A DNA stretch of 64,000 nucleotides from Phoebastria nigripes. Taxonomy: Eukaryota; Chordata; Aves; Procellariiformes; Diomedeidae. The DNA lies in contig JAYKAV010002948.1 in assembly GCA_035582835.1 (NCBI GenBank), positions 3,823 to 67,822 on the forward strand, read 5' to 3'. A program made the position numbers and the translations under genes. The first letter of the stretch is position 1. Each line of letters starts with the position of its first letter. Positions 40,001 to 52,000 of the stretch are shown here, piece by piece. The notes under the pieces are model-generated. The model did no database searches, was not told the DNA's origin, and was given only the letters and a program-made list of their open reading frames with translations.

Positions 40001-40125
40001 AGTTTGGGGTTCTTTTCATTGTGTTTTTTTTTGTTTTGTTTTGGGTTTTTTTGTTGTTTTTTTTCCTGATGGAGCCACCACTAAAGGATATGACAGCTTG
40101 ATGGTTGTGTGCATAGGACCTTGCT
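37061..40125 (+). other. RIMS1: RIMS1 downstream intron, no gene seen
   Basis: AT-rich intron. Contains an 8-bp inverted repeat TTAGTTAA/TTAACTAA (38510-38517 and 38526-38533) and a G/T-rich low-complexity tract at 39977-40070 leading to the assembly gap. The open frame at 37705-38085 (126 codons) has no recognisable domain. Confidence 0.5.
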
Positions 40126-40198
40126 NNNNNNNNNNNNNNNNNNNNNNNNNNNNNNNNNNNNNNNNNNNNNNNNNNNNNNNNNNNNNNNNNNNNNNNNN
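40126..40198. other. Assembly gap (73 N)
   Basis: Seventy-three unknown bases. The gap follows a G/T-rich homopolymer tract and precedes a C-rich start (CCCCACCC), so it is probably a sequencing dropout in low-complexity DNA. Confidence 0.98.
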
Positions 40199-40650
40199 CC
40201 CCACCCTCCCCAGTTTTTAAGACCTTAATGGTTCTGATAACTGATCACGTTGCTCTTCTGGTCCAAGTAGAGGACTCTTCCAAGGTTTTAGTTCAAAGGG
40301 AGACAGGGGTTTTGTTTTGGCTTGCCCCTCAGCTTGAAGACATGTAAGGACAGGGCAGAGTTTTACAGTTTTATTTTCAGTTTGATAATTGTTTTTGTCT
40401 TTTCTGCATAAGTTCGCTGTGAGAATAGAAAGTCTGCAAGCAGGATACGCAAACTGTAAGGCAACAGTGATTATTAGTTGGCTAATGCACATAGTAGACA
40501 GCTAGGACCTACATACTGCTAGCTTAACTGTTAATAAGTTCACCATCTCCTTCTGCAGACACCCAAGAAAGAGAGTTGAATTAGTTACTTTTTGAGGTGC
40601 TCCAACACTTGCAATCTCTGCATTTGTACATGTTTAGCTTCTTAAAAATA

Positions 40651-42000
40651 TAGAATCATAGAATTGTTTAGGTTGGAAAAGACCCTTAAGATCATCAAGT
40701 CCAACCATTAACCTAGCACTGCCAAGTCCACCAATAAACCATGTCCCTAAGTGGCACATCTACACGTCTTTTAAATACCTCCAGAGATGGTGACTCAACC
40801 ACTGCCCTGGGCAGCCTGTTCCAATGCCTGACAACCCTTTCAGTGAAGAAATTTTTCCTAATATCCAATCTAAACTCCCCCTGGTGCAACTTGAGGCCAT
40901 TTCCTCTCGTCCTATCCCTTGTTACTTGGCAGAAGAGACCGACACCCACCTAGCTACAACCTCCTTTCAGAGGAGGGAGTTGTAGAGAGCGATAAGGTCT
41001 CCCCTGAGCCTCCTCTTCTCCAGGCTAAACAACCCCAATTCCCTCAGCCGCTCCTCATAAGACTTGTNCTCCAGACCCTTCACCNNCTTNNTTGCCCTTC
41101 TTTGGACATGCTCCAGCACCTCAATGTCTTTCTTGTAGTGAGGGGCCCAAAACTGAACACAGTATTCGAGGTGTGGCCTCACCAGTGCTGAGTACAGGGG
41201 GACAATCACTTCCCTACTCCTGCTGGCCACACTATTTCTGATACAAGCCAGGATGCTGTTGGCCTTCTTGGCCACCTGAGCACACTGCTGCCTCATATTC
41301 AGCTGTCTGTTGACCAATACTCCCAGGTCCTTTTCTGCCAGGCAGCTTTCCAGCCACTCTNCCCCAAGCCTGTAGCNTTGCATGGGGTTGTTGTGACCCA
41401 AGTGCAGGACCCGGCACTTGGCCTTGTTGAATCTCATACGATTGGCCTCGGCCCATCGATCCAGCCTGTCCAGGTCCCTCTGCAGAGCCTTCCTACCCTC
41501 AAGCAGATCAACACTCCCGCCCAACTTGAGTCTGCAAACTTACTGAGGGTGCACTCGATCCCCTCGTCCAGATCACTAATAAAGATATTAAACAGAACTG
41601 GCCCCAATACTGAGCCCTGGGGAACACCACTTGTGACCGGCCGCCAACTGGATTTAACTCCATTCACCACCACTCTTTGGGCCTGGNCGTCCAGCCAGTT
41701 TTTTACCCAGCAAAGAGTACGCCAGTCCAAGCCATGAGCTGCCAGTTGCTCCAGGAGAATGCTGTGGGAAACGGTGTCAAAGGCTTTACTAAAGTCCAGG
41801 TAGACAACATCCACAGCCTTTCCCTCATCCACTAAGTGGGTCACCTGGTCATAGAAGGAGATGAGGTTAGTCAAGCAGGACCTGCCTTTCATAAACCCAT
41901 GCTGACTGGGCCTGATCACCTGCTTGTCCTGTACGTGCCATGTGATGGCACTCAAGATGATCTGCTCCATAACCTTCCCCGGTACCGAGGTCAGACTCTC
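40651..42000 (-). mobile_element. CR1 LINE, 5'-truncated, with broken reverse transcriptase
   Basis: The largest transposon copy here, 1.35 kb and antisense to RIMS1. Its 3' end is at 40651 (TAGAATCATAGAATTGTTTA). The minus-strand frame from 42021 gives the RT fingers (QHGFMKGRSCLTN), motif A (YLDFSKAFDTV, about 41776-41799) and motif B ([14 protein letters not shown], about 41625). At motif C the sequence reads FAD (about 41530-41538) and then shifts frame, so the catalytic FADD box is damaged by a small deletion. The C-terminal part continues in a second frame ([15 protein letters not shown] ... [15 protein letters not shown], 40967-41524). A third frame at 40713-40949 ([13 protein letters not shown]) follows after another break. 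The N-terminal endonuclease is absent, and homology starts abruptly near 42000. Eight ambiguous bases fall inside. The copy is dead. Confidence 0.96.
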
Positions 42001-43445
42001 TCTTGTGCATGACTCCCTCATCTTATTCCCTTGACTGACTGAAAAAACAGTATAATGAAGAGCTTTCTAATTGTTAAACACTTTCAACCTTAGAGGTATT
42101 TTGTAAGAGAGCATAAGTCTCAGAAATGCTGTGATGCTACGCAGTAAATGCCTACCTATAGCAATATTTTTTAGACCCTCAGTATTAAATATTTTATTAC
42201 ACTTTCCTTCCAGACATGAAGCAACTTCCAGTAATACATTTTATTTAGAATATTTTCTTTTCACATCTGCTTTCTGTCTGTAAACATGACCTTTTCTATT
42301 TTAGAAAAGCAAATATTAGCATTCTTTACTTTGTGACCTGTGGCTTTGCTGTACCTTATATGCAAATTGGACCAAGTCTAACTTGGTCCATTGAGGAAGT
42401 TGAGAAATGTGCAGGGGCAGCGTGGCTTATCTAAACTTCCCAAATCCAAATATGGCCTTTGAAGGGAAGGTGGGCTGGTATTGGAACATTAGACTGGAAA
42501 GGGTGTTTAATTTAATGTGTATTGTATGCTTCACTTGGGCCACAGCTAGCGTGGGATTATTTTGCAACTCTAAATGTAGGTCTGTAAAGAATTTAAGCAT
42601 ATGTTTAACTTTCATTATGTAGAGGTTTTGATTGCACATAGGTTCCTAACTTAATATATCTTTGGTGTTAGTTGTGGGAGCTATGTGTGATGGAGGAAGA
42701 AGTAAAATGGTTATATTCCTTGACTACCTCTCAGTCATATGTGTAATTTAAGACAAAATGTTTTCAGATGTGTAGCAAGGAGAAATGAAACACATCACAT
42801 GTTCATCTGATTTTATGTGATTTTATCACAAGTATTTTATAATTTAATTCTATACATTAATTGTATACTTCAATTTCTAGAATTTAAAGTTCCAGTTTTT
42901 GAAACCTAGTCCTCAATTTGGTAATTTTTTCCTCTGCAATATGAGCTTCAATTCTAATTAGTTATTCTCAAAATGATTGTTGGAAAAATGTTCTATTTAA
43001 AGCAACTCGGTCATGTTATTATACCAGTTTTCTAAAGGATCTAAGTTCTTGGTATTTTTTAAAAATGCCGTGGAACAGCCTTGGGCAGACTTGAGGGCAC
43101 ACATTTCTTTTTCCCTCTAAAAATCAGTGGTGCTTTAGATTTGTTTAGGAGTTGTCCTTCACAGAGTAGAAGTGGATTTCTGAATCAGACCTGAGCTTTG
43201 AAATTTACTTCTTATAGGTAAGAGTCAGTGTATATGTTTTAATGATTGGCTTTTTATTAATTTGGTTCTTTTACTAAAAATGTAAGATATCTTTTCACTG
43301 GAAATGTAAACTCAAATATGAATGTAACTTCAACTGTAAATTCAAATGAGCAATTTCTAAAACTTTGCTGTTCTTATTAAAGTTTATTAACTAAACAGAA
43401 TAAATAAGTTAATAATTAAAAATGTAAAAATATTTACCTACTTTT
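42001..43445 (+). other. RIMS1: RIMS1 downstream intron, no gene seen
   Basis: AT-rich intron with no recognisable exon, transposon or RNA gene. Confidence 0.55.
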
Positions 43446-43940
43446 ATGGACCTAACTATATTAAACTTTCATGAAATTTTATTTCATTCTTTGAGATTAT
43501 TTTTATGTTATGCTATTGAAAGAGCTTGGTGCTACGAATTTATTTTTCTGTGTTGCTCAGAGAAGAAGCAAGCACCACACGTGGCTCTTTTTAACCCATT
43601 AGGCCCCATGTTCTTAACCATTAAGGTTGTGCTTAATGAGCCGCTAGATGGAGCAGTCAAATCTAATTTTTATCTATCATCAATCACACTCTGTTTATGC
43701 AAGACAATTTCTGTCTTAGCAAAGAGAGAGTCTGGAAATGCAGACACACCTTCCTACTCGAACTGATAATTTAAAAACCTTTTTCAGATCTTATCTCCAT
43801 GTGCGTTTTTCCGTAGGCAGATTTACGTTGTCCTGTAGGTTCAGTGTCAGAGACGGCGTATGGAACGTACTCTGGATATGGAAATTACACTGACAAGTAT
43901 AACTCTACGGAAGCAGTTATTCATTACATGAGTTGAGTCC
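43446..43940. promoter_or_regulatory. Candidate conserved noncoding element (enhancer-like)
   Basis: A roughly 500-bp block of high-complexity, base-balanced sequence without simple repeats or transposon matches, set in AT-rich intron. It carries clustered homeodomain-type cores: AACCATTAAGG, GTGCTTAATGAGC, CTAATTTTTATC. It also has TGATTGATGATAGATA read on the minus strand (about 43668-43684), a PBX/MEIS-like pattern. The + frame at 43446-43766 is open for 106 codons but resembles no protein. A second frame at about 43816-43936 follows a splice-acceptor-like ttttccgtag. I cannot measure conservation here, so the regulatory call is an inference. Confidence 0.35.
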
Positions 43941-46900
43941 TATCCTCAGAAAAAAATAAACATAGCAAGAAAAAGGTACTCTTTTTTGAGGATCGTGAGC
44001 CAGATTTTCAAGAATTTTGGGAAGCTTAGAGATACACATTTACAGATGACTCTGTATGTTTGTGCTTAAGAAATCTTGCTGATACTTCTGATGAAGTTGC
44101 ATATTTTCTTCCTACTTACCCAAAGCACATTTCCTTCCAACCTAATTTTTTCTGTGACCTAATGCATAAGAAACACCTGTTTAATGTGAGCACACTGTGT
44201 TATCTGCTTCAGGAATGCTGCAGTAAAGTAGTTTCAGGAGCAGAAAGAAAAGATACAATAATGTATGTGAATGCTTTCATATTCTTTGTTTTATTGTAGT
44301 TTCATAACATTAGTAAGACGATATTTTTGGGGGGGTGTGCGTGCTTGTGAGTATATACATAGATGTTTATATGAATTAGAATGCGTGTGCGCTATTAGAA
44401 GGCATGTGTGCATTCCGGTACATCTGCTGCATTTAAATACTTCAGGTGTCATGATGTGTGCTTGTAGGGCACCACCCCAGAGTGGTGTTAGCGGTAGTGA
44501 ATAGAGCTATGCGTGAATATAAAATTCTGCTGATTTTTGTTTTATTCTTTGCCTTTGCAAAGTATTTGAAAGTCAGACTGTTCTGAATTAAAGATTATCA
44601 GCAGGTGTCACAAGAGAAGAAATGCTGTTCTGAAGCAGCTGGGTACAGTCCTTGGAGTGCCTCAGCCCTGCTCCCACATGTCAGGTGGGAATTGCAAATC
44701 CTGGCACCAGGCTCCTGTGAGTGTTGGGCAGGAGTGACAGATGATAGATAGCTGTGCAGAGCAGGGAGCTCATGCTGTGCAAAGCTGTGCTCCCCAGCTG
44801 ACTTGCTTTAGCCCGTGTGTGGTTTATTCATACAGTTCTCACCTGAATTGTGAGATGAGCAAAAACCTCTGCTTACACAGTGAATACTAATCAGTGCCAT
44901 GAGCTGAGGGCTAGTCAACAGCCAGTTTTTTCCAACTCCCCAAAGTCCTGGGTCACTCAGAGGTATAAAGCTGGCTCTTGCCTGTCATGTTCCGGAGCTC
45001 TACCACAGCAAATTGGTGTACATTTACATCAAAGCACATGGGATGCCAGGTAATTTGGTATTCTGTACAGGCTCAGATTTTACTTGAAATATAGTATAAA
45101 AGTGACTTGCACTTACAGATAAAAGTGAACCTCACAAAAGCAACTCACAAATACAAATTTAAATAGAAGTAGATCCTCAAAACTTTCTGGTGTTTGCTGT
45201 TTCTGCCAATTTTTATTTAACACACTGAACCTTGTCAGCATACCCAGGTAGGTTCCGTTATCTCCCATGGGGCAGGTGTTATGGATTTGCCAGTAGTGGA
45301 CTCGTCATCATCTTTAGGCAGAGACTGTATGTGGGAGGGCAGAACAGCCCCCTGGGAATGGGAATTTAACTGAACACTTAGGAATAAATCCACTTGTGCT
45401 GCTGCGGGCTCTTTTCCACAGTCAAGTTGCTCTGAAATCAGTTGTACAAAAAGTTGATTAATCTGTTCCTGTTACCCAGTTTTAAATCTCACTGCCAAGG
45501 AGATCTTAGGGAATGGCTATTCCTACAAGCCACTGAAAGGAGACACTTAGGAAGACGTTAATTTTTGCCAGTGAGCAGATTTTTTTTTAAACAAACAAAT
45601 GTACCATTTACATTTTGACTTCTTTTCAAATGTTTCCTTTAAAATTCTGATCTATAAGCATCCTTTTCCTTGGGGGAAAAAAAAAAAGCTATGACAACAA
45701 ATAATGATATTAACTTAAGGCGTGTTGTCAGACGTCAGTTATCTGTTCTATGGTGGGCCTAATCTTACTTTGACCTAGAAAATTATTATAAGGATTAGGA
45801 ATGAATTTTCTGGCAATGCTTAAACAAGCAACATGGTCACCGTTAAACCCTGCGTTTAGATGTGTGGTTTTATTTTTTTTGTCTGGATGGTATATAACAT
45901 TTTTAAAGTAATAGAAAATGCTACTTAATAGAGGTTGACCTTTTGAAACGGTCAGTACATATGGTACTGCTGCTCTAATTTCTAGGTTTAAATCTGAAAT
46001 TTTTAGAATTAAAGGATCTGGGAGAAATCTGACTTGTAGGAGGAACTGGAAATTAAACTACGCCTATGCAGACTTAGGCGGTAAGGAAAAGAAAAGGAGG
46101 GAATGTAAATTAAGTTGTCAAAGGTGTCCTGAACTAGAGAAATAGAATGAACTAGTGACATGTAGATGTCTATCACCCTTGGCTGTATAACCTTTCAACC
46201 ACAGCCTGTACATGAACGAGTTCAGGACATGCATTGTCTTTTGTTTTGTTATGGGGGGCAGGGGGAGTTTTGGAAGGGGGAAAAAAAAATTGTTTTAAGG
46301 AATTTTGGTAAGGTGATGTGGCTGATTTAAATAAGAAGCTGTAATGACACTGTCACTGTAGGTTGAATCTCCTGGTTTTGCTGTAGCCCAGGTTTGCAGA
46401 TGATACTTTTTGCTTGGCTTCTCTTTTTGCCGGAAAACTCAGGTGCAGGTTAGATGGCTGTGGTCTCTTCCTACAGGCAATTAACATTGAATAGATTCGA
46501 GCAATTTAGTTCTGTGAGTTCAAGTGTCTACCTGAGCATGGCTATCAAAGGTAGTGCTGTCATAGCACCACTTCCTCCCAGCTTACCCTGTGTCAGGCAG
46601 GGAAGAGACTTTGAATGTGGGTATTACACATCCACCATGCTGTAGGGCGTGAGAATTGGGAGAAATCTGTCTCTATGGAGACATTAACACAACAACTAGA
46701 AATAATAAAGTTGGGAACAAAAAGAATATTTTGATACTATTGGTCAGTAAGTTGAAAAGTCAGTGTCTGCATATCAGTTACCATTTCACTGAAAGCATCT
46801 GGCTTTGGTTAGCAATTGAATGGCTGAGCAAATTGTTTGAATTAGGGTTTGGTTAAGACCACTTTTGGCTCTAAAAAAGGCTATCCAGCAGATCTTTTAT

Positions 46901-48509
46901 AGATATTGTAAGTTAATTTGTTAAGTACTGCCCTTGTCACAAAGAAAAATACTCCACAAAATCTCTTTTCATACAGAGGTCAATTCATCATCCTGTGATG
47001 TCAGAGGAAGTCCGGAGGTCATCTGTAAATCTGACGGTGCAGCACTGATGTTCTCTGTCTTGATGTCAGTAGATCCTCCTCAGTCAAGGCCAATTATCAA
47101 AATGATCAACCTGAGGGGATGCTGGCTTTTTTAATGGATGAAGTAACTAAGATAAACACATTGCAAAATTACTGGATCATGAAGGTTGGATAGCAAAGAT
47201 CTCGGCCACTAAATCTATGGGATTGAAGGCCCAATGTAGGCTTTCTAGTGTGAGCATTCTTCTTGTCTCTTTCCAGTTTCGCTGTCATTATCATCTTCCT
47301 TAGATGAGTCAAGAACAATCAAGTCAATCAGGGTTGGAGGATGGGGAAACAGAATATTGGTGGTAGCACAGTACTAAACAATTGACAAGGGAACTTGGAA
47401 ACGACGGATACAGGAGCAATAGATAGCAGGGTGTTTCTTTACTGGCTCTTGCATACCTCTGTGCTTGAAGGGATTCCTATCATTTGGTCATGCAGCAACG
47501 ATCTTCTGTCTTCCAGCAGTCTTCCAGTCTGCTGCAAAATGGAGGGTGATGTTCTGTAAAACTCTCCTAAAGGACCTTTAGGAACAACGTGGTAAAGCCA
47601 CTTGTCTGGGATGCCAGTGGGAGGCACACCATAGTGTGCTCCTGATGTGTGCGTTTACCTTGTGTTTTTCAGACAGATGCCAAGTTACTTCACTTCCACT
47701 TTGAATTGATCGGCTTGGATCGAGGTTTGAACTAAAAGCTGTGGAGTAATGACAGCATGACATTGATTTAGCACAAGCTAAATAAAAGGCCAAACTTATT
47801 AGCTCCAGCATGTCCCTCTGTTGATGTGACTACCTCATTTCTGCTTTGGTGCTTTTGTTTTTTGCCACCTGGCCAAGAATATAAACAGAATATGCTCATG
47901 CCTGAATGGAAAGGAACATTGATGAGCTCTAACAAGTTTGATGGGTGTTTGAGGGCAGACATTCCTTTTAGGAGCTATGATGTGTCTTTTTCACCACAGT
48001 CATCTCAGTTCTTAATCTCTGATTTTTCTCAGTAATTATGAGAAATGATAGCCTGAGCTATGTCAATCTATTGAAAAGAAAACCACTTCTGTATGTGTGG
48101 ATATATGTATTTGTAAATTTATATATAGAAGTCTTTCTCTTGTAAATGGTAAATGGTCAACAATTGTCTTTGCAAAGTTGTAACTATTTTGCCAAAGAAT
48201 CTGAAAAATACTCAGTCTTCTTCACGGGGCAATACTTTACTGAAGAGAAGACGCACTTACGTTGCACGAGTGCATAGAGAACAGAAGTGTTTTAATTAGC
48301 CCAGTGTCAGCCGAACTCTGCACTTAAGCCTATCAGAGGCAAGTATGTTTTCTCTACTGAGTTTAATTCTGGATGCATAGGCAAAGGCTACATCCAACTT
48401 TTCTATGATCCCAGGAGAGCATTTTGTGGTCTGGAGTGCTGCTAGCTGAGCAAAGGAAAGCCTTGATTCCTCTCCATAAATCTTTGTTCTGATACTTTTT
48501 TACATATCT
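43941..48509 (+). other. RIMS1: RIMS1 downstream intron, no gene seen
   Basis: Intron with a GC-richer patch at about 44640-44820 and short A and G runs (46255-46290). No exon, transposon or RNA gene was recognised. Confidence 0.5.
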
Positions 48510-49010
48510 AACATTTCACCACCAGTTGAACTTCAGTCCTTTGACCATCACTTGACTCAAGTGGTTATGTCAGTTTTCCACCCACCTTGTAGTTCACCAG
48601 TCAATCCATATCTCTCCAATTCAGCTACAAGGATATTGTGGGAGACTTGGTTGAAAGCCTTGCTACAGTTACGTTAAACAACATCTGCTGCTCTCCCCTT
48701 GTCTGCAGATCCAGAAATCATATTGGTCAGTTACGATTTGCCTTTGGTAAAGCTATGCTGATGGTTCCTAGTCACCTTCTTGGCCTTCCTGTGCTCAGGA
48801 CTGCCTTCCAGAAGGATTTGCTCCATAACCTTCTCAGGGACTCAGGTTAGCCTTCCCAGTCTGTAGTTTCCCAGGTCCTTTTTCTTGCCCTCCTTGAAGA
48901 GAGGTGTGACGTTTGCCTTGTCCAGTCACTGTGAACCTCCCACAATAGCCAGGACATTTCAAAGTGGGTCAGACAGGGCTACAGTACAAAATATCACATA
49001 CAATGCCTAA
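48510..49010 (-). mobile_element. Old CR1 LINE fragment, RT-domain part
   Basis: The + strand aligns by eye with the complement of the CR1 reverse transcriptase region. Recognisable pieces are TTTTCCACCCACCTTGTAGT, GTGGGAGACTTGGTTGAAAG, TGCTCTCCCCTTGTCTGC, TTTGCTCCATAACCTTCTCA, and GTAGTTTCCCAGGTCC followed by CTTGCCCTCCTTGAAGA. It spans motif A upstream, but all frames are interrupted and no 3' end is present. It is much more diverged than the copy at 40.7 kb. Limits are approximate. Confidence 0.85.
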
Positions 49011-52000
49011 TATTGTATCTAAGACTCCTGCAATTGTATTAGAATCTCTTCTCCGTTGTAACTTGGCTTTGAGGTCTGGAGACCATAACATGGATCTTTT
49101 CTGTTGTTTCTCTCCTTTCCTGAATTAAATTCCAACTTAAAGCATAGGTTTTTTTTCCTTGAATTGCTCTTTCTGTGCTACAGAATTAAGCTTGGGACCA
49201 TTCTCTGGCTTTCTTCTTTCAAAAAAAGTGTTGTAAAACTTTTGGTTTAGAGGAAAGCTGCGTTTTCACCCAGGCATAAAACTGAATAGTTCGTTTGATG
49301 CTTGGAATTTGACCTCTTAAAACTTGACAACCATAATGGTTGGATATCTGTGTGAGATTGTTCAATCTCATTCTTCTCTAATGATCTTAGAAAGTTTTGT
49401 AAATGCAGGAGTATCATACATGGATTAAGATCTAGAACAATTATCAGCAGGAACATTATGAAGGAGCTAAAATATGATGGTCAAAATCTAAATATCAGAT
49501 GCACAGTGTAGTGTGCCTCAGAGGATAGTGGCAGTAAAATAATTTGCAAGGGTAAAAACCTCCTGAGATTACATAGGCAAAGTTATGCAAAGCAAAGGTT
49601 GAAAGTGTGCTATAACTTAATTATGTATTTTTACTAGGACAATGGAATGGTAACCAGATTTCCAGTTAGTTTCCAGTAGCCTTGCTACTATTAATGGATA
49701 TAAAAGTAAATAAACCAGCTATCAGTGTTTGATCCTCAAACTGTCGGGTGGGCCTTTGGGGCAGCCAGAAAGGCTCTGATTTGGGCTGGGAGGAATAAAA
49801 ACCACCCTTCGGGGTGTGCAGTGCACACTGGAATTGCTGGCACTGTCCTTTCTGCAAAATGCCCTTTCTGACCTCAGAATACTCTTCTGTTGCTCCTCTC
49901 TTCCCTTACTTTTCATCAGATACTTGCAGACACCTCTACCATCTAAAGCTGAAGCTGTTAGACAGGGCTACTTAGGCAGGGCTTGGGCAGATCTCATGGC
50001 TAGGGAGAGCAGTGGCTAAAATTGGTGTTGAGGACTGCCTGATGCGGGGATGGAGGAGCAGAGGGAGGTTACGCATATCTGGCACGTAGGGGAATGGGTG
50101 ACAGTGAGAGCTTCAACAACACCGTGAGGCACAGACAACCTTTCTAAATACATTTGGGAGAACAGTTTATTATTTTTTTCACAAACACGTGCATGCTGTG
50201 GGAGTGACTGGAACATTTAAAAAAAGTCCGAAAACAAGGCACATACAGTGCAGTCTCATTTAAAAGCTCTGAGGTTGTAGGGAGTAAATTTTTTTCACTT
50301 GTTGAGTTGCGTTGTGGCAAAATCCCCTGCCTTGTTTAGTATGTGCTGCAAGGGGAGGAGAGCATTCAGGATCCAGGTGAGGTATGTTCTGAAAATGAAG
50401 CAAAGCCCTCAATGCCAGCCCTGGCAGAACAGGAGGAGGTCCTTCAAGGAGAAGTGCAGAAGCATCAGTGGGAGAGTGGATGCACTGTGGAAGCGCTGGG
50501 CACTTGGCACAGTCTGTCTTTTGTCCCTTTTACAAGAAACGTTCTTCAGCTTTAGGAGAAAGCTGGGTGTATGTTCCCTGGTCAGTTGATGTCCAGATGA
50601 TCACTGTCTCTTGGAGTATATGAAGCCTGGACGTTGGCCTCCTCTAAAGAATCATCTCCTAACGAGGACATGTCAGTGAAAAAAGCAGATGTAGACAGGT
50701 GTGTTGTCTTTCTGCTAATACTGTGCTGCTGGGGACACTGAAAGTCAGCAGTGACCTGGGATGTCAGCCGTTGCTTTTGCTGTTGACTGACAGCTGAGAT
50801 AGTGTGTGAAAGGCAGCATACAGTACCTTGGTTTTAATCATGTGATCCAGAATTACAGGGAAACAACTTGATTAAAACTGTATTTTCATTATTACTAATA
50901 GGTCTATATATTATTAAAGATGAAAGAACTGTAAGCTCTCATTAGCTTCATTATTTGTATTTTATCCCTTATAAGCTTCTCTTCGAATGGAAATTTAAAT
51001 AGATTAGTACATAGTGCTTTGTTTTCTCACATTTTAGTTTCTAAACAGGCAGGTTTTTTGTATTTCTGAAGTCCTGCAATATCTAGATATGCTGCAGAGA
51101 AACATATATTTTTACAGAGGAAGACTCTCTCTGCCAAAGAAATAGTTTTATTGTCATACGGTTTGGATATGATTAAATTAGATTAAATTCTTTAGCAAAC
51201 TTTATTAGCTGTAATTCTCTAATCATCTGGCTTTCCCAAATATGCTGGTATACAGGTTCTGCTTTTCTCTTTTATCTTGAATATGTGATTTGAAATACAA
51301 AATGTTACTTCCAGTTTTTTATTTAGAATATGTTTTTCTTACATAAAATTACATTTCCATGCACACATCTCTTATGTAAGAAAATTATTAAATCATCCCA
51401 TTAATTTGTAGAAAATAATAATTTTTTCAAGGGCCATTGTGTTTTCAGTGTGCTAGAAGTATATCTACAGCTTGGGAAGTTTTACATAACTTAAACCAGC
51501 CACATTTGCTTTACACAATTGCTTCATTTATGCAGTTCATTAAAACTTGTTTAGCGCAGCACTGCTGAATATAAATAATAACTGCAGCAGTGGTATTGAT
51601 TACTTAGGTACCTGACCTTGGGTCTACTGTTGGCTTTAAAGCACTAAGAAACTGCTTTCCTGCTTTATCCAGAGAGGAAGGAGCTTTTTCCCCCCATCTT
51701 GTTTCCTGAGGATTGTTAATTCTGGATTCCTAAAATCATTAACTCCTTCTAGAGACTGAAACTCCTTGTCATTGCAGCAAGCATGGATGAACTAATGCAG
51801 TAATCGATGCTTGCACTACACTGCAGAGATTTGTTTTGATGACAAGAGCTCTTGTAGCCCTGTTTGGTGTCACCGGTGTTGAATGTTTGACGCTGCAGAA
51901 TAATTTGGCTTAGAATCAGGACGCAAAGACTTTAGGGACTTCTTTTATATCATCTCCTTCACACTGAAGTGGATTTTTGCTTGCATTAAGGTTTTGCTAC

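Noticed and set aside
40967..42021. Two long minus-strand frames as a possible gene
   Set aside because: They are frame-shifted parts of one truncated CR1 reverse transcriptase.
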